Shown here: positions 35,229 to 49,400 of the stretch, piece after piece | Layout of the letters: the number at the start of each line of letters is the position of its first letter | How positions within the stretch are numbered: the stretch's first letter is position 1 | Assembly: GCF_051020975.1 (NCBI RefSeq) | Contig: NC_135037.1 | Span: forward strand, 9,548,001 to 9,612,000 | Source of the DNA: Osmia lignaria lignaria | Lineage: Eukaryota > Arthropoda > Insecta > Hymenoptera > Megachilidae | DNA: 64,000 nt | Reading direction: 5' to 3' | The notes under the pieces: generated by a model | What the model saw: only the letters and a program-made list of their open reading frames with translations | What the model was told of the DNA's origin: nothing | The model's database searches: none | Position numbers and translations under genes: made by a program

Positions 35229-35600
35229 GCACATGATGCTACTGGAAAAGGTGGTGGTGATGTGGTGGCAATTGCGGTGGCGGTTGCGGTGACAGCATCA
35301 GCAGAAGCATTGGTAAGAGGAGATGGTTAGAATAGTAGCAATGATGGTGATTATAGAAGCAATGACAGTAGTGGCGATTGCAGCTATGACAATGGCAGTG
35401 GCAGTGACCTCGGTAATAGCAGTGGTCAACAGCGGTGGTAGCGATGGTACGAGCAACATCAGCAACAGCAGCAGCGACGGTGGTAGTAGTGGCATTAGCA
35501 ATAGCAGCGGTGGCGGTGGCGGTGACGGTGACATCAGCAACAGCGGCGGCGGTGGCGTGGCGGTGGCGTGGCGGTGGCGACGGTGGTGGCGACGAAGACA
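35229..35600. repeat. cryptic GTG/GCA/GGT trinucleotide repeat region
   Basis: About 370 bp of mixed three-base units (ggt, gca, gtg, aac). It gives open low-complexity frames in several phases on both strands. The periodicity comes from the repeat and not from a protein; no frame has a conserved domain. Confidence 0.8.
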
Positions 35601-36699
35601 GTGCTAGGAGTTCGGGCAAGTTCGCAAAGCTTCGGGTGGGGTCGGTTCGCCGCCTTGCCTGCCATGACTGGCCGGCCGAGGCCTCGCGGGGGGTGAGGGT
35701 GGGGGCGAGGTGGCGCGTCGGCGAGGGAAGCCGCGGCAGTGAATCCGGCGTCGTGATTGGTCGTCGCGTGGGAGAGCCGCCCGCCTGAGCTCACCGTGAC
35801 CGGCAGTCGGCACCGAGCATCCAGGCAGAGCACATCGAGCCATCGGAGTCGGGGCGAGATACGGAAACACGCACCTCGGGACCTTAGCACGGGCACGATG
35901 GCCGTCCGGCGCGTGCACCGTCAACAACAGCAAGAACAGCAACGTTGTCACCGTCGTCGTGGTGCCGTACTCGTCGCGCGTGTCCTTCGTGTTTACCTAG
36001 ACACGGAATCGAAGCCGCAGCAGCATCGCGCGCTTGCTAAAGCATCGTGGCCACCATCGTGCGGATACGTGGCGCGCGGACTATGCGCCTGGTGCACGCA
36101 ATAAGAAACGAAAAGAAAAAGAGAAAAACACGACGACGCGCGACGCACGGAAAGTTGTTGCGCGTTAAATACGACACACACGATCTGCCATTCTACACAA
36201 GCTACCTAAGTACAAACACGTTCCATCGTGTTACCTTTTCCACGTCCCCTCGTTTCCAGCGGCTGTACCGCGCCTCCTTCCCTGTGCACCGGCCTTCCCA
36301 CGCGGTCCTCCTATCGTCGGTGAGATTACGTTTCGGTTAATACGCGAGGAAACGCGCGTCGCCCGTTTGCTTGTCAAGCCTTTTATCGTTTGCAGTTCGG
36401 GTCGTAAAGCATCGTTCAAACAAAATAGATATACATATATCTATCTCGTTGTGTTTTGACTGGTGGTGCATTTTTATTGTTCATCGTCGCGGCGTGCTCT
36501 TCGGTGCAACGTTCTCTTGTGCCCGTTTCGGGAAGTGTGTTGTATGTAACCTAACCTCCTCCGTCGACAACGACGAAGACCACGACGACGTTGGTGGAGG
36601 AGGCAAGGTGACGGTGACAGTGAACCATTCTCTGTGCTACGTCCAATTGTATTCCGTTCTGTTCTGTGCGGGGCAGCAGTGAGACAGAAGGGAAAGAGA

Positions 36700-36733
<34 letters not shown>

Positions 36734-37041
36734 AAGTGTCTTGTCGTCGGTGGCGTTCATTCGAAGTCAGCCGCGTTCATCTGTAGAGAGCAGCGCAGCA
36801 GTTCCGACGGACAGCACGTCAGAGAGGCTGTCGTCGTCGGCGTAGTAATCGTTTGTTGTGCGTTGCGTTGAACTTGCCTACCGGCATCTCGAAGACCGGC
36901 TTTCGAAATTCCCGCGTAAGCCTGATCGGTCGCTTAACCTCTTCTCTTGGTCCGCGATTCGTGGCGGCGGACACACCTCTCGCGTTAAGTCGGTGGACGA
37001 CGAGGACAGGAAAGACGGTGGCCGTCGCTCGGCCAGCAATA
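35601..37041 (+). promoter_or_regulatory. pangolin upstream region and probable 5' UTR
   Basis: CpG-rich sequence leading to the pan start codon, including a gaaa/ga microsatellite at about 36698-36735. A transcription start somewhere here is expected, but no TATA box or initiator stands out. Short Arg-rich open frames are compositional. Confidence 0.45.
36698..36735. repeat. gaaa/ga microsatellite
   Basis: Consecutive gaaa units followed by ga units in the probable pan 5' UTR. Confidence 0.85.
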
Positions 37042-37191
37042 ATGCCGCACGTGAGCAGTAGCGGCGGCGGCGACGATCTCGGCAGCGAAGACGAGGTCAA
37101 GGTCTTCAAGGATGAGGGCGAGGACGAGAAGAGGTCCTCCGAGAACCTCACCGAGGAGAAAAGTTCCCTCATCGACCTCACGGAATCTGAG
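37042..37191 (+). CDS. pan: pan exon 1: beta-catenin-binding domain
   Basis: The start context is caataATGC. Fifty codons follow, then the donor gtgcgt at 37192. The acidic core DDLGSEDEVKVFKDEGEDE forms the beta-strand and helix that lie in the Armadillo groove. No residue of the core looks lost. Confidence 0.95.
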
Positions 37192-40100
37192 GTGCGTCGA
37201 TAAAACATTTCCTATTAACCGTCCCCTAAACGTCTTCTTCTCGTAATCACCTCCTCCCCCCGTTGGTCACGATCTCAGGACGTCGCCTGCATTAAGTGCG
37301 TGCAATGTGTGTTACAGGAAAAGGGCTCGCTCGCCGGTGGAAGTTACGCGACGACGGGCAAAGCGTCAGCGAGGTCGGATCTCAGCCCCGTTTTCGGTAA
37401 GTCCAATTTATATTCCATCATTTTCATCTTCGCAAACAGAGAAAACCACCCATCTGTTTTCCATATGATCAGAATTGAATTCAATTGCCAGTAAACAGTC
37501 GTATTTAAACAAAACACGGAAGATCAAAGCTCGGTGGTGTTCTCTGGCGATAATAAAAGAATTAAGCGTCTTCCGCTATAAATTTTGATAAGTAGAATTT
37601 CAAATAAACGCGGCTGTACGTTTACATCCGAGAATAATGTTCGTAAGAACACTGCTACTAAAGATAGTCGTTGGAGCTTAAATCGTTTCTCGGTATTTGT
37701 TTGTATCGACCATTACAGAGAAACACTTTCAAGAAACGGTAGATTTCAAATCAATCCGCATCGATGATAAACGCTTATTAGATCGAAGATCGAACGGTGG
37801 ATCTGTTGCGTTTTGAAATACGGGTCGAAAGTCGGCGAACGTTATATTCTACCGTCGCGTCGTCGGGACGTTTTATCGCAACTCGACTATGAAATCTGAT
37901 AAGGTGTTATGATGTTTTATGCGTGTCGTGGGGGGCAGAGGCTGATTCATATAAACTAACGTCATTGTAGGTGGTTATCTTACGATCTCGTAACGTAATC
38001 TACTCGTGGCAAATCGCTTTTATGTCCTAATGATAATTTAGACGCGTCGTGTTCGTTGCGGTAAATCGGACCTTTCGAACGGCGCAATTCGATTAACCCC
38101 TTGCCCGACGATTTGTTTGAAAACAAACGTGCCCCTTCGGGCTATTCAATTTCATCGAAACTCCGCACAGAAGTGTCATACACGTCATTAACGTGTTCCA
38201 ATGTTTTTAGTTAGGTGAACGAGTTGCAAAGTTACTTTGTAATCGAATCGTTCGTTTATACAAATTAGCAGAATAAAGTACCAAGCCCAAATACCTGAAA
38301 TATTAACATCGCGATCTTTTCGCAGCGTTCGCGTTTCTATCCCGAAAATTTTCAACTTTTTCATTTACACTTTTAATAGAAACAGTGTGAGAGTTTCAAG
38401 CAAAATTTTTAATATTTAATCATTTAGGGACATTTTTCCATCGTTTAGAATCTCGAACGCAGGGAACTATCGAGTGGCTACTGTATTTACTGGAATTTTT
38501 CATTCATTTCTTTACCTTTCCATGAATGTCATTCATCAGCTACGTTCTTACAAGGAAAACGTTCGTTTCATTGTATAGAATGAAGGAAAAAAGTTTCGCG
38601 AGCTGTGCGAATCGGCGTTATACATATAATAGCTTGTTTCGGGGAATCGTTCTGAAAAAAAAGCGGCACTTGCCCACGATTCTGTCGTTGTTTTTTTACA
38701 GACATACGATACCGTTTCTTCCCGCCGCTTCCAAGTAAGGCGACGGTCGGCAGCGGTGTATCGGTCACGAAAATTTCGAACTCATTTATTGACGTTTCTC
38801 CAGTTCTCTTTTGTTCCGTCTGTCGAACTGGCTACCGAGCGAAACTGCACTGCTGAAACTGCTTCTCGGACATTGGACAACTTTGTTGTCGGTTGCGTGT
38901 TTCTTTTTTCACCCCGGGTCTGACGAAAATAATTGCCGAAACTGAACACGATTCGTTTTCGTTCTCGATCCTTTCTTTCGCTTCGCGTATTGTTACAAAT
39001 TAGTAACAGCAAGAATTGAAAAGTAATCGGACGCAAAATTCAGATGAACGAGGAACGAAAGGAGGGGTGGTTGAAATCGAATTGGCTTAGTTAAAAGCGA
39101 AAAGGGTTTTTCGGCGATGTAAACGCGGCCAAAGTTAATCCCAATTTGCCGGGGGAAATTGAGCGAAGTTTACGGAACGCTATTATTCTCGCGACAGGTT
39201 TGAAACAAATTGTGACTCGTTAGCAACGGTGCACAATGAAACACACGCCGGGTCTCCTTCACGGCAGCGCGGTTTCTCCTAAATGGCAGACTTTGTCACT
39301 GACAAATCGATGTCGTTGACGCTCGTACACGTTGTCACCGTGTTGCCAAAACACTTAAACGAATTATTGCTTGACTGGCCGTGATTTCAATCGTTCAACG
39401 AACGCGCATCATCATACACCACTTTACTGGCGAACAAAAAATTTTCAAAGAGACGTTCCTATTTCTATTTCTTTTGTTCGCAATCGGTTCCTTTCAAAAT
39501 GATTCTTTTTTTCTTTTAAAAAATTAATTGAAAGTAAATAGAATCTACCTTACATACGTTGGAGGATTAACGAGTAATTGTGTAGTCATAATTATTTCGA
39601 TCGTCGTTTTATCGATGCTCGCTTGTCGCTTTAAGCTAAATTATCGGAGATCTGTATCGTCGTTTGTTTGTTACACACCGATCGAATATGCTCCCGTGGA
39701 AGATAATTTATCGTCATCGCATGACTCGTGTCTAAATCGATTTCGTCGATTCTAATTGATCAGCCCGTGATTGATCGATTAAACGAATTTCAAACTTTCA
39801 TTGCGTGTCCCACTTGCAACGAAGCGATGTTTATAAGCTTAAGTTTGATGGGTTACCTTTTGTTTCCCGACAAAGTATCTCGGATCTTCTTTGCGAGATG
39901 TTTCTTTTCCTTAACGAGTTTTAACGACCAGTACGTTTTCTATAGTCTGTAATTCAACGAGAAACCCGTATATTAATCGTTCCCAATAATCATACATTGA
40001 AGAAGATCGATTTATCAGCGCGCGTAATATCAAATACGTTGCACATTAAGCAAATATATCAGAGCTGCGTTAAACGAACGGTCCATTTCCATCCTCTAGA

Positions 40101-43100
40101 TCATCCGAGAAACCTGATTTGCTAATTGTTTCGCACGGTGTATTTTAGAGGAGGCGATATTTTATCCGGCAGCGTGCAGGCAGCAAAGTCACCGCGTGCA
40201 TCACGTAAAAGCGCAAACGAATCCGCGGAGTGTTAAATTATTGTAATTTATCTTGTCTGAACGGTAGCCACACACGCCAGCCCCAACAGCCTCTCGTGGC
40301 ACGACACGAAAATCACTTTCTGTGACGTACAATTACGTGCAAATAACGCCGCTCTCGGATCAGAATTCGTTGCACTCCCGCCGAGGAACGTGCAAAATAT
40401 TACGTCGGGATCCGTCGTAATCGCTTAAGTGGTTAATTATGGTGTGCTTCGAGGATGGCTAGAGGAGGCTGAGGTGGGATTAATCTTGGCATCATTTGCT
40501 CTGGATCCTCTCTCATCCTTTTTCCCTTTTTATTTTTCTCCTTCCGCTTCTTCCTTTTCAATTTTTAATTCTCCCTCAAACTGTTAGATTGTCGCATATC
40601 AAACACTTCTTCTAGATAAAAGTTTTATCAGATATAGTATATATTTTTTTTACCATTCATTCAGTAGAAACAAGATCGTCGTTCGGTTGCGGGCTTTTCA
40701 GCTCGTTTCCTTGCGTATCTCTCGAAGGTCTCCTCGCGTATTTTTGCACGCTCGTTAGGACGCGTTTTACGCTGGAAGGATCGGTCGGTGAACTCGTCGC
40801 TTCTCGTTTCGTTCGATCGCAGGATCAATTTCGAAACACGCGCTGCTTGTCTCGTTCCTCGCATTCAACTCACCGTTTTCTTATTCATTTTACTCCGGTT
40901 AATTCGCTTTTCTTTTGTTGCGCGAAAAGAAAAGCAAAAAAACAATGCAAGCTCGAAATTTTTCGGCCGTAATAATTTGGCAGCGGGCTCGATCGTTGCG
41001 TGTCTCGAAATCGAAGGTGCCCTAACGATGCATCGGTATAATAGCAGAAAAATGCAAGGAAGAATCTACCTCTTCTTCTTCTCTTTCTTTTCCTTTTCTT
41101 GCCAATTTTCCTCGCGGTGCGTGCTATTTATTCTCGGGTAATTTCGAAATGCACGAACGCCTTTTAAATTGCGTCTTTCGATAACTATACCCCGAAGATT
41201 ATTGTACACAAATAAAAACATGACTTCGCTATGTACGTGTCGGTGTCTGGAGAGCCATCGAACGTCTCAATATTAATGAAGATTTTTTCTTAATATCAAA
41301 TTCTCTATGAACGCGGTGTCCTTTTTTCTATCTATAAGTTGTTCGGCTAATTAGTCAGCGACATCGAGTGGACAAACGTTTCGCTATCTTGCCCCGCGAT
41401 TACACAGATTCGCCGGATTGCTTGGTTCGTTACGCTTTTGGTGCAACAGCCTAACTGCTGTTAATTATCAGACACGCCTCGTTGGACGTAACAATGACTA
41501 AGTATATTTATACGGTGCATTATCGCCGCGATGCATGCACGCTGGCCTGGTCGGTCTGTTCGAAATCGAAGCTCACCGTAAGAAAATCGTCATTAAACGC
41601 AGCGGGGGAATTGCGAAAGATCGAGAGGAAATTCCACGGCTCGCTCGTTATCTTCTTTGACGCTATAGCCAAAGTAAATACTGCCTGCATGTAAAGTGTT
41701 CAAACATCCGACGCTGATCTTAACCCGTTGCTTTTTACTACACTAGTATCCCAGACATTCCCCAGATACGTCTCGCGAAGGAGAAGAATTTTAATCGTTA
41801 ATTAGTAGTGCGGATTTCAATTTCAACATTTACAGTGATAGTTGTTACATTGCTGGGAATAGTGTCGTTTAAATAACTATTATCACACGATGAGGTAATG
41901 AAAATATTCGAAAGAAAGATAATAATGGTGTCCGATGTTTGTGTTCGGTGTCACATGACTATAATAGCGACTCGATCAGTGAACATGTGCGCAACCGTTT
42001 ATCTGTTTGCTCTCTCTTTCGTTTTGTTACGTTTTTTCTGAATGCAATCGCACAAAGAACGTAGACAAAAGGCATGGCTCGTTGTTTGGAGCATTACTCT
42101 TGATAGTGTCAACCACTGACTTGATACAGCCTCCTATGTCTCTACAATAACAATATTAATAATAATCGAGCGCAAGAGTGATCCGCGACGTGAGCGACGA
42201 ACGTGTTAACTTCGCGAGCCTAAAAAAAGCAGATAAATCAAACGAAATCAAGGAACACGAATCTACGCATTTCCTAATGGTTGGGCGAATTTTAATAAAG
42301 TTTGTCGCGAATCGAATCGACTTGCAGTCAGTTGGCTGCTAGTCTGGCAAAGAGTCGCGCTCGCAAAAGCGCGTTCACCGCCTCGATATGCACTTTGCCG
42401 CTACTTGGAAACTGCCCTCCGCCTCCGGATCGCACCTCGCCGCGAATATCGTATATGCAACTCGTTCTCAAAGAGTCATGCGAGAGAGAGAAAGAGAGGA
42501 GAAGTTGGTGGTCGATAAGAGGGAGGAGGAAGAAGAAGTGAGAAAGAGAGAGAGAGAGAGGAGCGAGGGGGGAGAACCATAAACGATGTGTCTCGTTGTG
42601 CGAAGTAATTGACGAGTTCGCGTGTAGGCGGTTGGGCGCCTAGATCGCCTCGAGCGTACCGTAGGCTTATCCTCAGAGACGAAAAACGAAACGAAACGAA
42701 ACGAGCAGCCCTGATACCGGTCGAGGAGCCGAGAAGCGGAAAGGGCAAGAAGAAGGTGGAGGTGGGTTCGCGCGGCTCGACACGGGAGGAGAGGAAACGA
42801 GACGAGGGAGATGCTCTCTCCCAACGAGATAGGAAAAGAGAGGAGAAATTGACAGAAGAGTCGGTTAGTCGGCAAGAGGAAAAGGGACGGACTGAAATTG
42901 AGAGTGGGTTAGCTGGTGTGCCTGAGAAAGAGAGAATGTGTGCGAGATAAAGCATTAAGCTCACCGCACACGATATTTTTCAATCTGGATCCGCTATTTT
43001 GAAACTGTGCAGGAAATCGTGTTGAAAAGTGACATTCTATCATTTTTTATGCGCACAGCGAGTTGTTACTCGATGCGTTACATTATTTAATTGCACCCTG

Positions 43101-43415
43101 CCTTTGATCAACAATTTCTAGCTTAACAACGTTCAGTTCCACTGACAATTGGTTATTAATCAGTAGCAAACTAATGAATAGTGCTGTCAAAGCAATTGCG
43201 ATCAAGAAAATCTAGCAAGAAAACGAGCACCGTATGCAACTGGCTTTAGCGAGTGACTGAACGAAGCAAGGAGCAAAGGAGAGGATAAGAGAGAGAGAGA
43301 GAGAGAAAGGATGCTGCTGCATCACCCTGAACTTGCCCGAATACCTTCCCTCCGAACCTTACGTTGTGTATCCGTTCACCAATGCACATGGCACCCAAGC
43401 GAGTTCGAGTTCTCT

Positions 43416-43450
<35 letters not shown>

Positions 43451-46400
43451 TTCCTCTTCACGCCTGTCTCGTGTCCCTGTCTCGAGCTCCGTTTCTCTTC
43501 GTCCCTCCTACGAATCTCGCTCGCCCTTTCAGAGAGTCTGCTTCCTTTTCTCTTCTTACTTCGCCTTCTCTGGCGGAGTTAACCCACCCATTTCTTACGC
43601 TCTGCACCGTATACCGGGTGTCGGTGTAATATTCTTGGATATAGATAGCCTGCCGTGAGGTTGGGACGCGAGGAACTTCCGGTGTAATATAGAGAGACGG
43701 AGATATTGGTCCTGGTCCTCGATCGGCTTTGCTTAAAGCGGAGACACTCGATTGTAATTTAACGTTGATACCAGAAGTAAATTCGTTATTGTTACGGAAA
43801 TAATTGTAAAAGAAGTTTAGAAATTGAAATTTGTTCGTTATCTCGTTCGAAAATCTCGAAGATATCTAATTTTACTGCCCATTGAAGATCTGTAAATTTT
43901 ACCGTACTTTGTTTGAGTTGGTCGTAAGACAAATACACGAAAGAAAGAGGAAACAGCGCGATGATTTACAATGAACGAAATGTATCCAGACAGCAATGAG
44001 TCAAACAATAGGATGGAATAAAGAATTCGAACAGGGCAAGATTTACGTTGTCGGGTTAAATAGGAATTGTTAGGACACCCGGTATATGAATACAGACGCA
44101 CTGACTACAGTCAGCATTATACACCTACCCTGACTCGCCTCTACCTACCTACCTGCTCGCTAACGAGCCTACCTGCCGGACTTCTTGCATTCGAAGAGGT
44201 TGCCCAAGAGAAGGCCTCATCCCTGTCCGGACCCCCATCCCCATGGGTTCGGCAACTACACCCCGCGGTGGTGCTTGCACCTTCCTTTATAAACGGTTAA
44301 ACAAATTTCCCTGTAAAACGGCTTTCCTAGAAAACCAGTCGAGAAAGAGAAGCAGAGGAAAAAAAAGAAAGAATTCAGGACTAACCGAGAAAAATATATA
44401 TTTACTCTCTCGTCTAACGTGTTTGTGTGTGCCCGGATCACGCGCGTGAATTCAAGAGACTTTTGAACATCTTTTATAGCCGAACATAAATTCGATTCGT
44501 TGCCATTCAGTTTTTATACTTTTGTCGTTTCTTCTTCCTTGGTGCATTTTTATGATTTATGTAGTAGCCGTTCGAATCGTTCCTAATTGTTGGAACGACC
44601 ACTTTTCTTTTTTCTACAGAAATGTTTTAGTCGATTCGTTTCGAATTTTTCGTTCGACTAGTTCGTCGCATAGATCGCGATGAAATTGTCGGGAGGATCG
44701 ATAATCGCGGAGGAGGTTCGTGCACGAACGCGTGTGCCCCGACTCCCTCGAACGTTTCCCGCTTTCGACGAACGTCCAAAGATCCGGTCCCTGACCTGCG
44801 ACACGTGCCGACCACGTGGGTCTTTTGATTCGCGTTGTCACGCAACCGCGTGCAAAGAAAGTTGCGAGCTGGTGCGACGGTGGTCCGTTCCCGTGCGGAA
44901 GACGATGAACAAATTCGATCGTGCGCGTTTCACCGGCTTGTACGCGCACGTAGGTACATCGAAAGGGAGTCGGTCAACAGAGTTATCGCAGACTCCGAAC
45001 GCGTTCGATAAACATGTCGAACATTCGCATATCGCGATAAAGGTCGAAAGATACGCTTCCGTAAAGGTGCCTGTACACTGGCGGAACGCTTCGCTAACAC
45101 TGTGAACAAACAAAATAAAATAAAATTTTGTAAATGTAAACGCTTTACGTTGAAAGATTATAGTAGCGGAAGCATTAAGAAAAAGAGCAACAAACTGCTA
45201 TTCGTCTTGTGTGAAATCGAGTTTGAATCGAGCGCGGAGAGTGAAACGAGACATCGATCTAGGTAACGCGAACGGTGATCCTCGCGTAGACGCGTTGGCC
45301 CGGTAATCGCGTGATCCAATCAACGCTGATAACAAGATAAGCCAGGCTAGCTTCGCTCGACTCGTACACCTCTCTCTGTATCGCTGGTCAATCTGGCGTT
45401 GAGGGATCGTATCTTTGCTCGTGGGGTCACGTACGGACGTGATTTCGATCCTTTGCTTCCCTTCGGTCAGTCACAGAGGATCGCGAATCCCGCCGCGTGT
45501 TTTCTCCTCGTCACGATAGTATCGCGCGATTCGAAACAGAAAATTGTCGCGGTTGGTAGTCGCGTGCGCTCACGAAATCCTCTCTCGCTTTTGCCGCCAT
45601 TCCAGGGAAAACTTTTCGACGATCGTTTAAAAGCGTTACCCGTCGGCGTCGTGTAAGCAGAGCACGATGACGCGTTATCGCGCGACGCACGGCACGCGCC
45701 CTGTTTACATGGGAACGCCGCTTCTTTGACAAGATTAATAACAGCTGGAATTGAATAACTTATTTACGAGCCAGCTTCGCGCCTAGTTGCATCACGTAGA
45801 TAAACGCAGCCGCTATTTAAAGGACGAGATTCATTCATTGTGTACACATTAGGCGAAGAGAGCTTCCTGGTTCGCACGAACACGCGTTTTCCAGCGCCGA
45901 ATAAGCCGTCTCTTCAATTACCCTCGCAATTACCGTACCGGTGACGAGCCGAGAGAATCGTGTTTTCGTGTTCTCGTACCGTTTCGCTGATATTTGCATT
46001 TTATTTTCCCTCTTTCCCGATGATTCTTGCGTATTAACCTTTTGCACTCGTAATTGCTCGAACGCGATGTATCGGTCAGCCGGTAATATATTTATTAGGA
46101 AAATCTGAACGCAATTTGTATTGCAAACAATTTTGGCAAGATTCCCAGTGAGAAACAATTTTTCTACGCGTCTGCGTTGATGACTTTTAGCACCGACCAT
46201 CGGAGTGGAATAATTAATTTCTTAGATAGAGCGAGAAACGATAACGCGTCTAATCGATGGAATTCCTGAGACCATATTTTATCAGTTGACGATGAACTCT
46301 TGTTTTTTTTTCGAATCAATTAACAAAATGCTTTTCATGCCACGTTATAAAATGACATAAGACTGGTGGTTCCGACGGGTCGCTCTTTAATTACGATCCA

Positions 46401-49400
46401 TTTAAGTCGTTGTCAACGGCAAGAAGATCGTATTCCCAATTACGAAGGTGGCTGCTCGTAAAATTTCCTCGGCAAAGCGAGCAATCACCCTCTTTTACGC
46501 GTTTATAATATCGACGATCGTCTAATTGCTGCCTACAGAGCACCCCAATAAACGTATTAACGTTAACGCGGCCGCTCGCGTACGTTTTATTCGAGGCAAG
46601 AGGAAGGAAGGGAGAAAGAAAGAAAGAAAGAAAAAGGGATTGAAAGAGCGAAAGATATGCTGCAGTGGGAGAGAAGGGAAGAGGAACGAGTCGTGCCACC
46701 GCGAAAGAATGAAAGAGCAAAAGGCGCGTATGATAATAAGGCATGCCCACCAAAAATACCGGTTTCCCTCTTGGAGCCCGTGGTTACGATTCAGGTTTGT
46801 CCCGCCTGTTTCCGAGACTCTGTCGAAACGATTTTCGTCAAACAAAGTCGTTCGACCGTACGGCTCCTCCAGTCAATTAACGCCAGAAGACCGTCCTCGT
46901 TGTCGACCTGTTGTCGACCAGCCTCGATATTTCTCCCGAGAAGCTAAGAATTTCCGACCACTGATCCGGCCAACCCAAAAAAAGAAAGAGGAAAAAAAAA
47001 TGGCGACCTCAAGAGAGGATACACCCGCGCGCATTCGCCATCGATCCTCTCGACCGTTGATTACGCCATTTCCCGTCGCTTTTTGCTTCTGTCTCTCCGT
47101 CTCAGACGCCACAGGGTCACGAGCGACGGTCGATGAATTTCGGCGCTTTGGAAAATGGTCGGAAAGGGCGGATATTGAAAAATCGAGAGGGTGGAAGAGC
47201 GGTCGAAAATTAGCTTGACCGAACTGTAAAGAAGAAAGCAAGGCGAGGCGAGTTGAGAGTAACGAGAAAGGAATATAGAAGGGAACGAGAAGCTGCAGGT
47301 ACGCAGAGAAGGAGCGTGTCCGTAGAACGAAGGTTAGCAATCTGCCTAGTGTTTTACGACAACTATAAATATGGTTGTAAAGCTCTTTGTTTAGAGTTAG
47401 TCCAAGGCTTTCGAAACTCTTTGCCCTTCCGCTAGCCTAAATCGTTTCGTCATTGCGACGTTTCGTGTTCATCGGTAAAGAACAAATTATCCTTCTAAAT
47501 CAATATTCAAAACTTCTCTTCCGAGTTGGTTGATTCTAACGATCGAGTGTGAATTCTGGGTATTCGATCGAGGCGCGAGAGGGAGAGGAAGGCGCGTTTA
47601 CACGCGTGAAAATTATCGAGAGGACTCTGTTGGAGCATTTAAAAAAGAGGGAAAGAAAGCAACGGCGGGTCCAGTGGCATCTGCTAACCATATGCTAAAA
47701 TGACTGAGCCCGGATAACACCCTGTCACGCTAATGTCAGGTTAAGCGGCGAGAATGATTTACAAGCGGCGAGTTTCGAGCGAGCAACGGCGATACATCGC
47801 TTCGCTCACTCGCTCTGTGGAACGCGCCGCAAGCGGAGACCGCGACGCGATACTCGTTACAACAACGTTATTGCCCGAGCGCAATTAACGTCCGCTAGAT
47901 ACGCCGCGTCGATAGGTTAAACGCGCGAGACGAGTCGCGAACAATCGCTATCGCTCTCCCTCTTTCCCTCGTCACACCGTCGACGCGTTAAAATAATTTA
48001 TGCCTTCACCGAACCGATCCAACCGGATTCCGGATATGATGCTACCTGTCGCGTTCGATACACGAAATTCTTGCTTGATTTGCAAAATTACTGCTACGAA
48101 ATGCGAATTGATCGGTGATTGTGATTTCGAGCAGGATTCCTAGGATTTGCTTTCGTTCTTGGTCTTTCGATCTGACGATCGATTAATTCGTCTTTCACGG
48201 TTAATACTTTTCGAAGCGCGATAATTTCCGACAATCGTTCCTCTTCTACCATTAACGTTCTGTATTTCGCTCTTAGGATATTACCGACTTCGTAGAGTGG
48301 CATGAATCATTCGAATGCGTTCCTTTGATAAGAACGATACGCGTCGACGATAAGCGGACAATAGTAATTCGGAGACGAGGCAGGAAGGTAAACCATTGCG
48401 TCGACTTTTTTCCAATAATTCTATTTTTAATTCGACACCTCTGGGTATCTTTCGCAATCACGACCACTCTAGTTTTCCAAGTTGAGAAAAAAATGAATCT
48501 CCAAGTAAAATCGATCGGTTCAAGTTTCCATCGCAAGCTAACGTGCCCCGGGTGTGTTGCGTTGTTTCGTTCGAAAAAGAAAAGATTGCGAGCGGCTAGC
48601 TTCGAGGCGACTTCATAGAAGGGCAGGAAGTAGCGAAACGCATAATGAGAAAGGGGGTTGTGGGCGGGGATGATGGCGCGAAAAAGGTGATACGGCTCGG
48701 AGACAAAGGCGCGGACCACGAGGAGGGGCTGATCAATCGGATCCTCTGCCATCCGGCGGTGAGTTAACTAGGGCTAAATAAGGTAGCCGGTCGGTCCCGG
48801 TAAATAATTGTATCTCGTAAAGCGACTAGGTAACCGAGGATTTATATGGGCGTAGCCGACGGGGCCGACACTTGCTACTTCGATACACGACGGCGCATAG
48901 CCGTCTCCTCCCTCTTGTTCCTCTCCTTCACCACCTCCTCCTTCTCTTTTTCCTTTCCTTGTGGAACATAACCTGTGAGTACCTCGGTGGTACACACGTG
49001 GCACTAGCTAGTAGATTGAAGGGGACACTGGTGAAAACCCCCCTCCTTCCGCGTTGCTCAGCCTCGTATCAAACACTCAACTTGGCCCATGCAAATTAAC
49101 CGAGGATAATCGAGCGAACGGCTAATTACGTTCGCCAGATTTTATCGGTTTTTATTGCGACCCCAAGGGTCCGTGTCGAATGACAACGCTACTTATAATT
49201 TTACTTCCGAAGGGTTCGAATAACTTGAGGAAATTTCTAGTTTGTATTTTGAAAAAAAAAAAAATAGGTAGATGACGCGGGAAAAAGGAAAGATTCATTC
49301 GCGTTGATCAACGATCTAAGAAATTAATTACCGTGCGCCAAGGAGTTGCTCGGAGATTATTAGTCACGGCTTGTCCGGTTAGTTCACACCACCGCGAAGC

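Noticed and set aside
35239..35951. Several 80-126 codon frames on both strands
   Set aside because: Low-complexity translations of the trinucleotide repeat and of CG-rich upstream pan sequence.
46526..47218. 230-codon open frame, plus strand
   Set aside because: Lys/Arg/Glu-rich because of gaaa repeats and purine bias. No domain, no splice logic, and it lies inside the pan intron.
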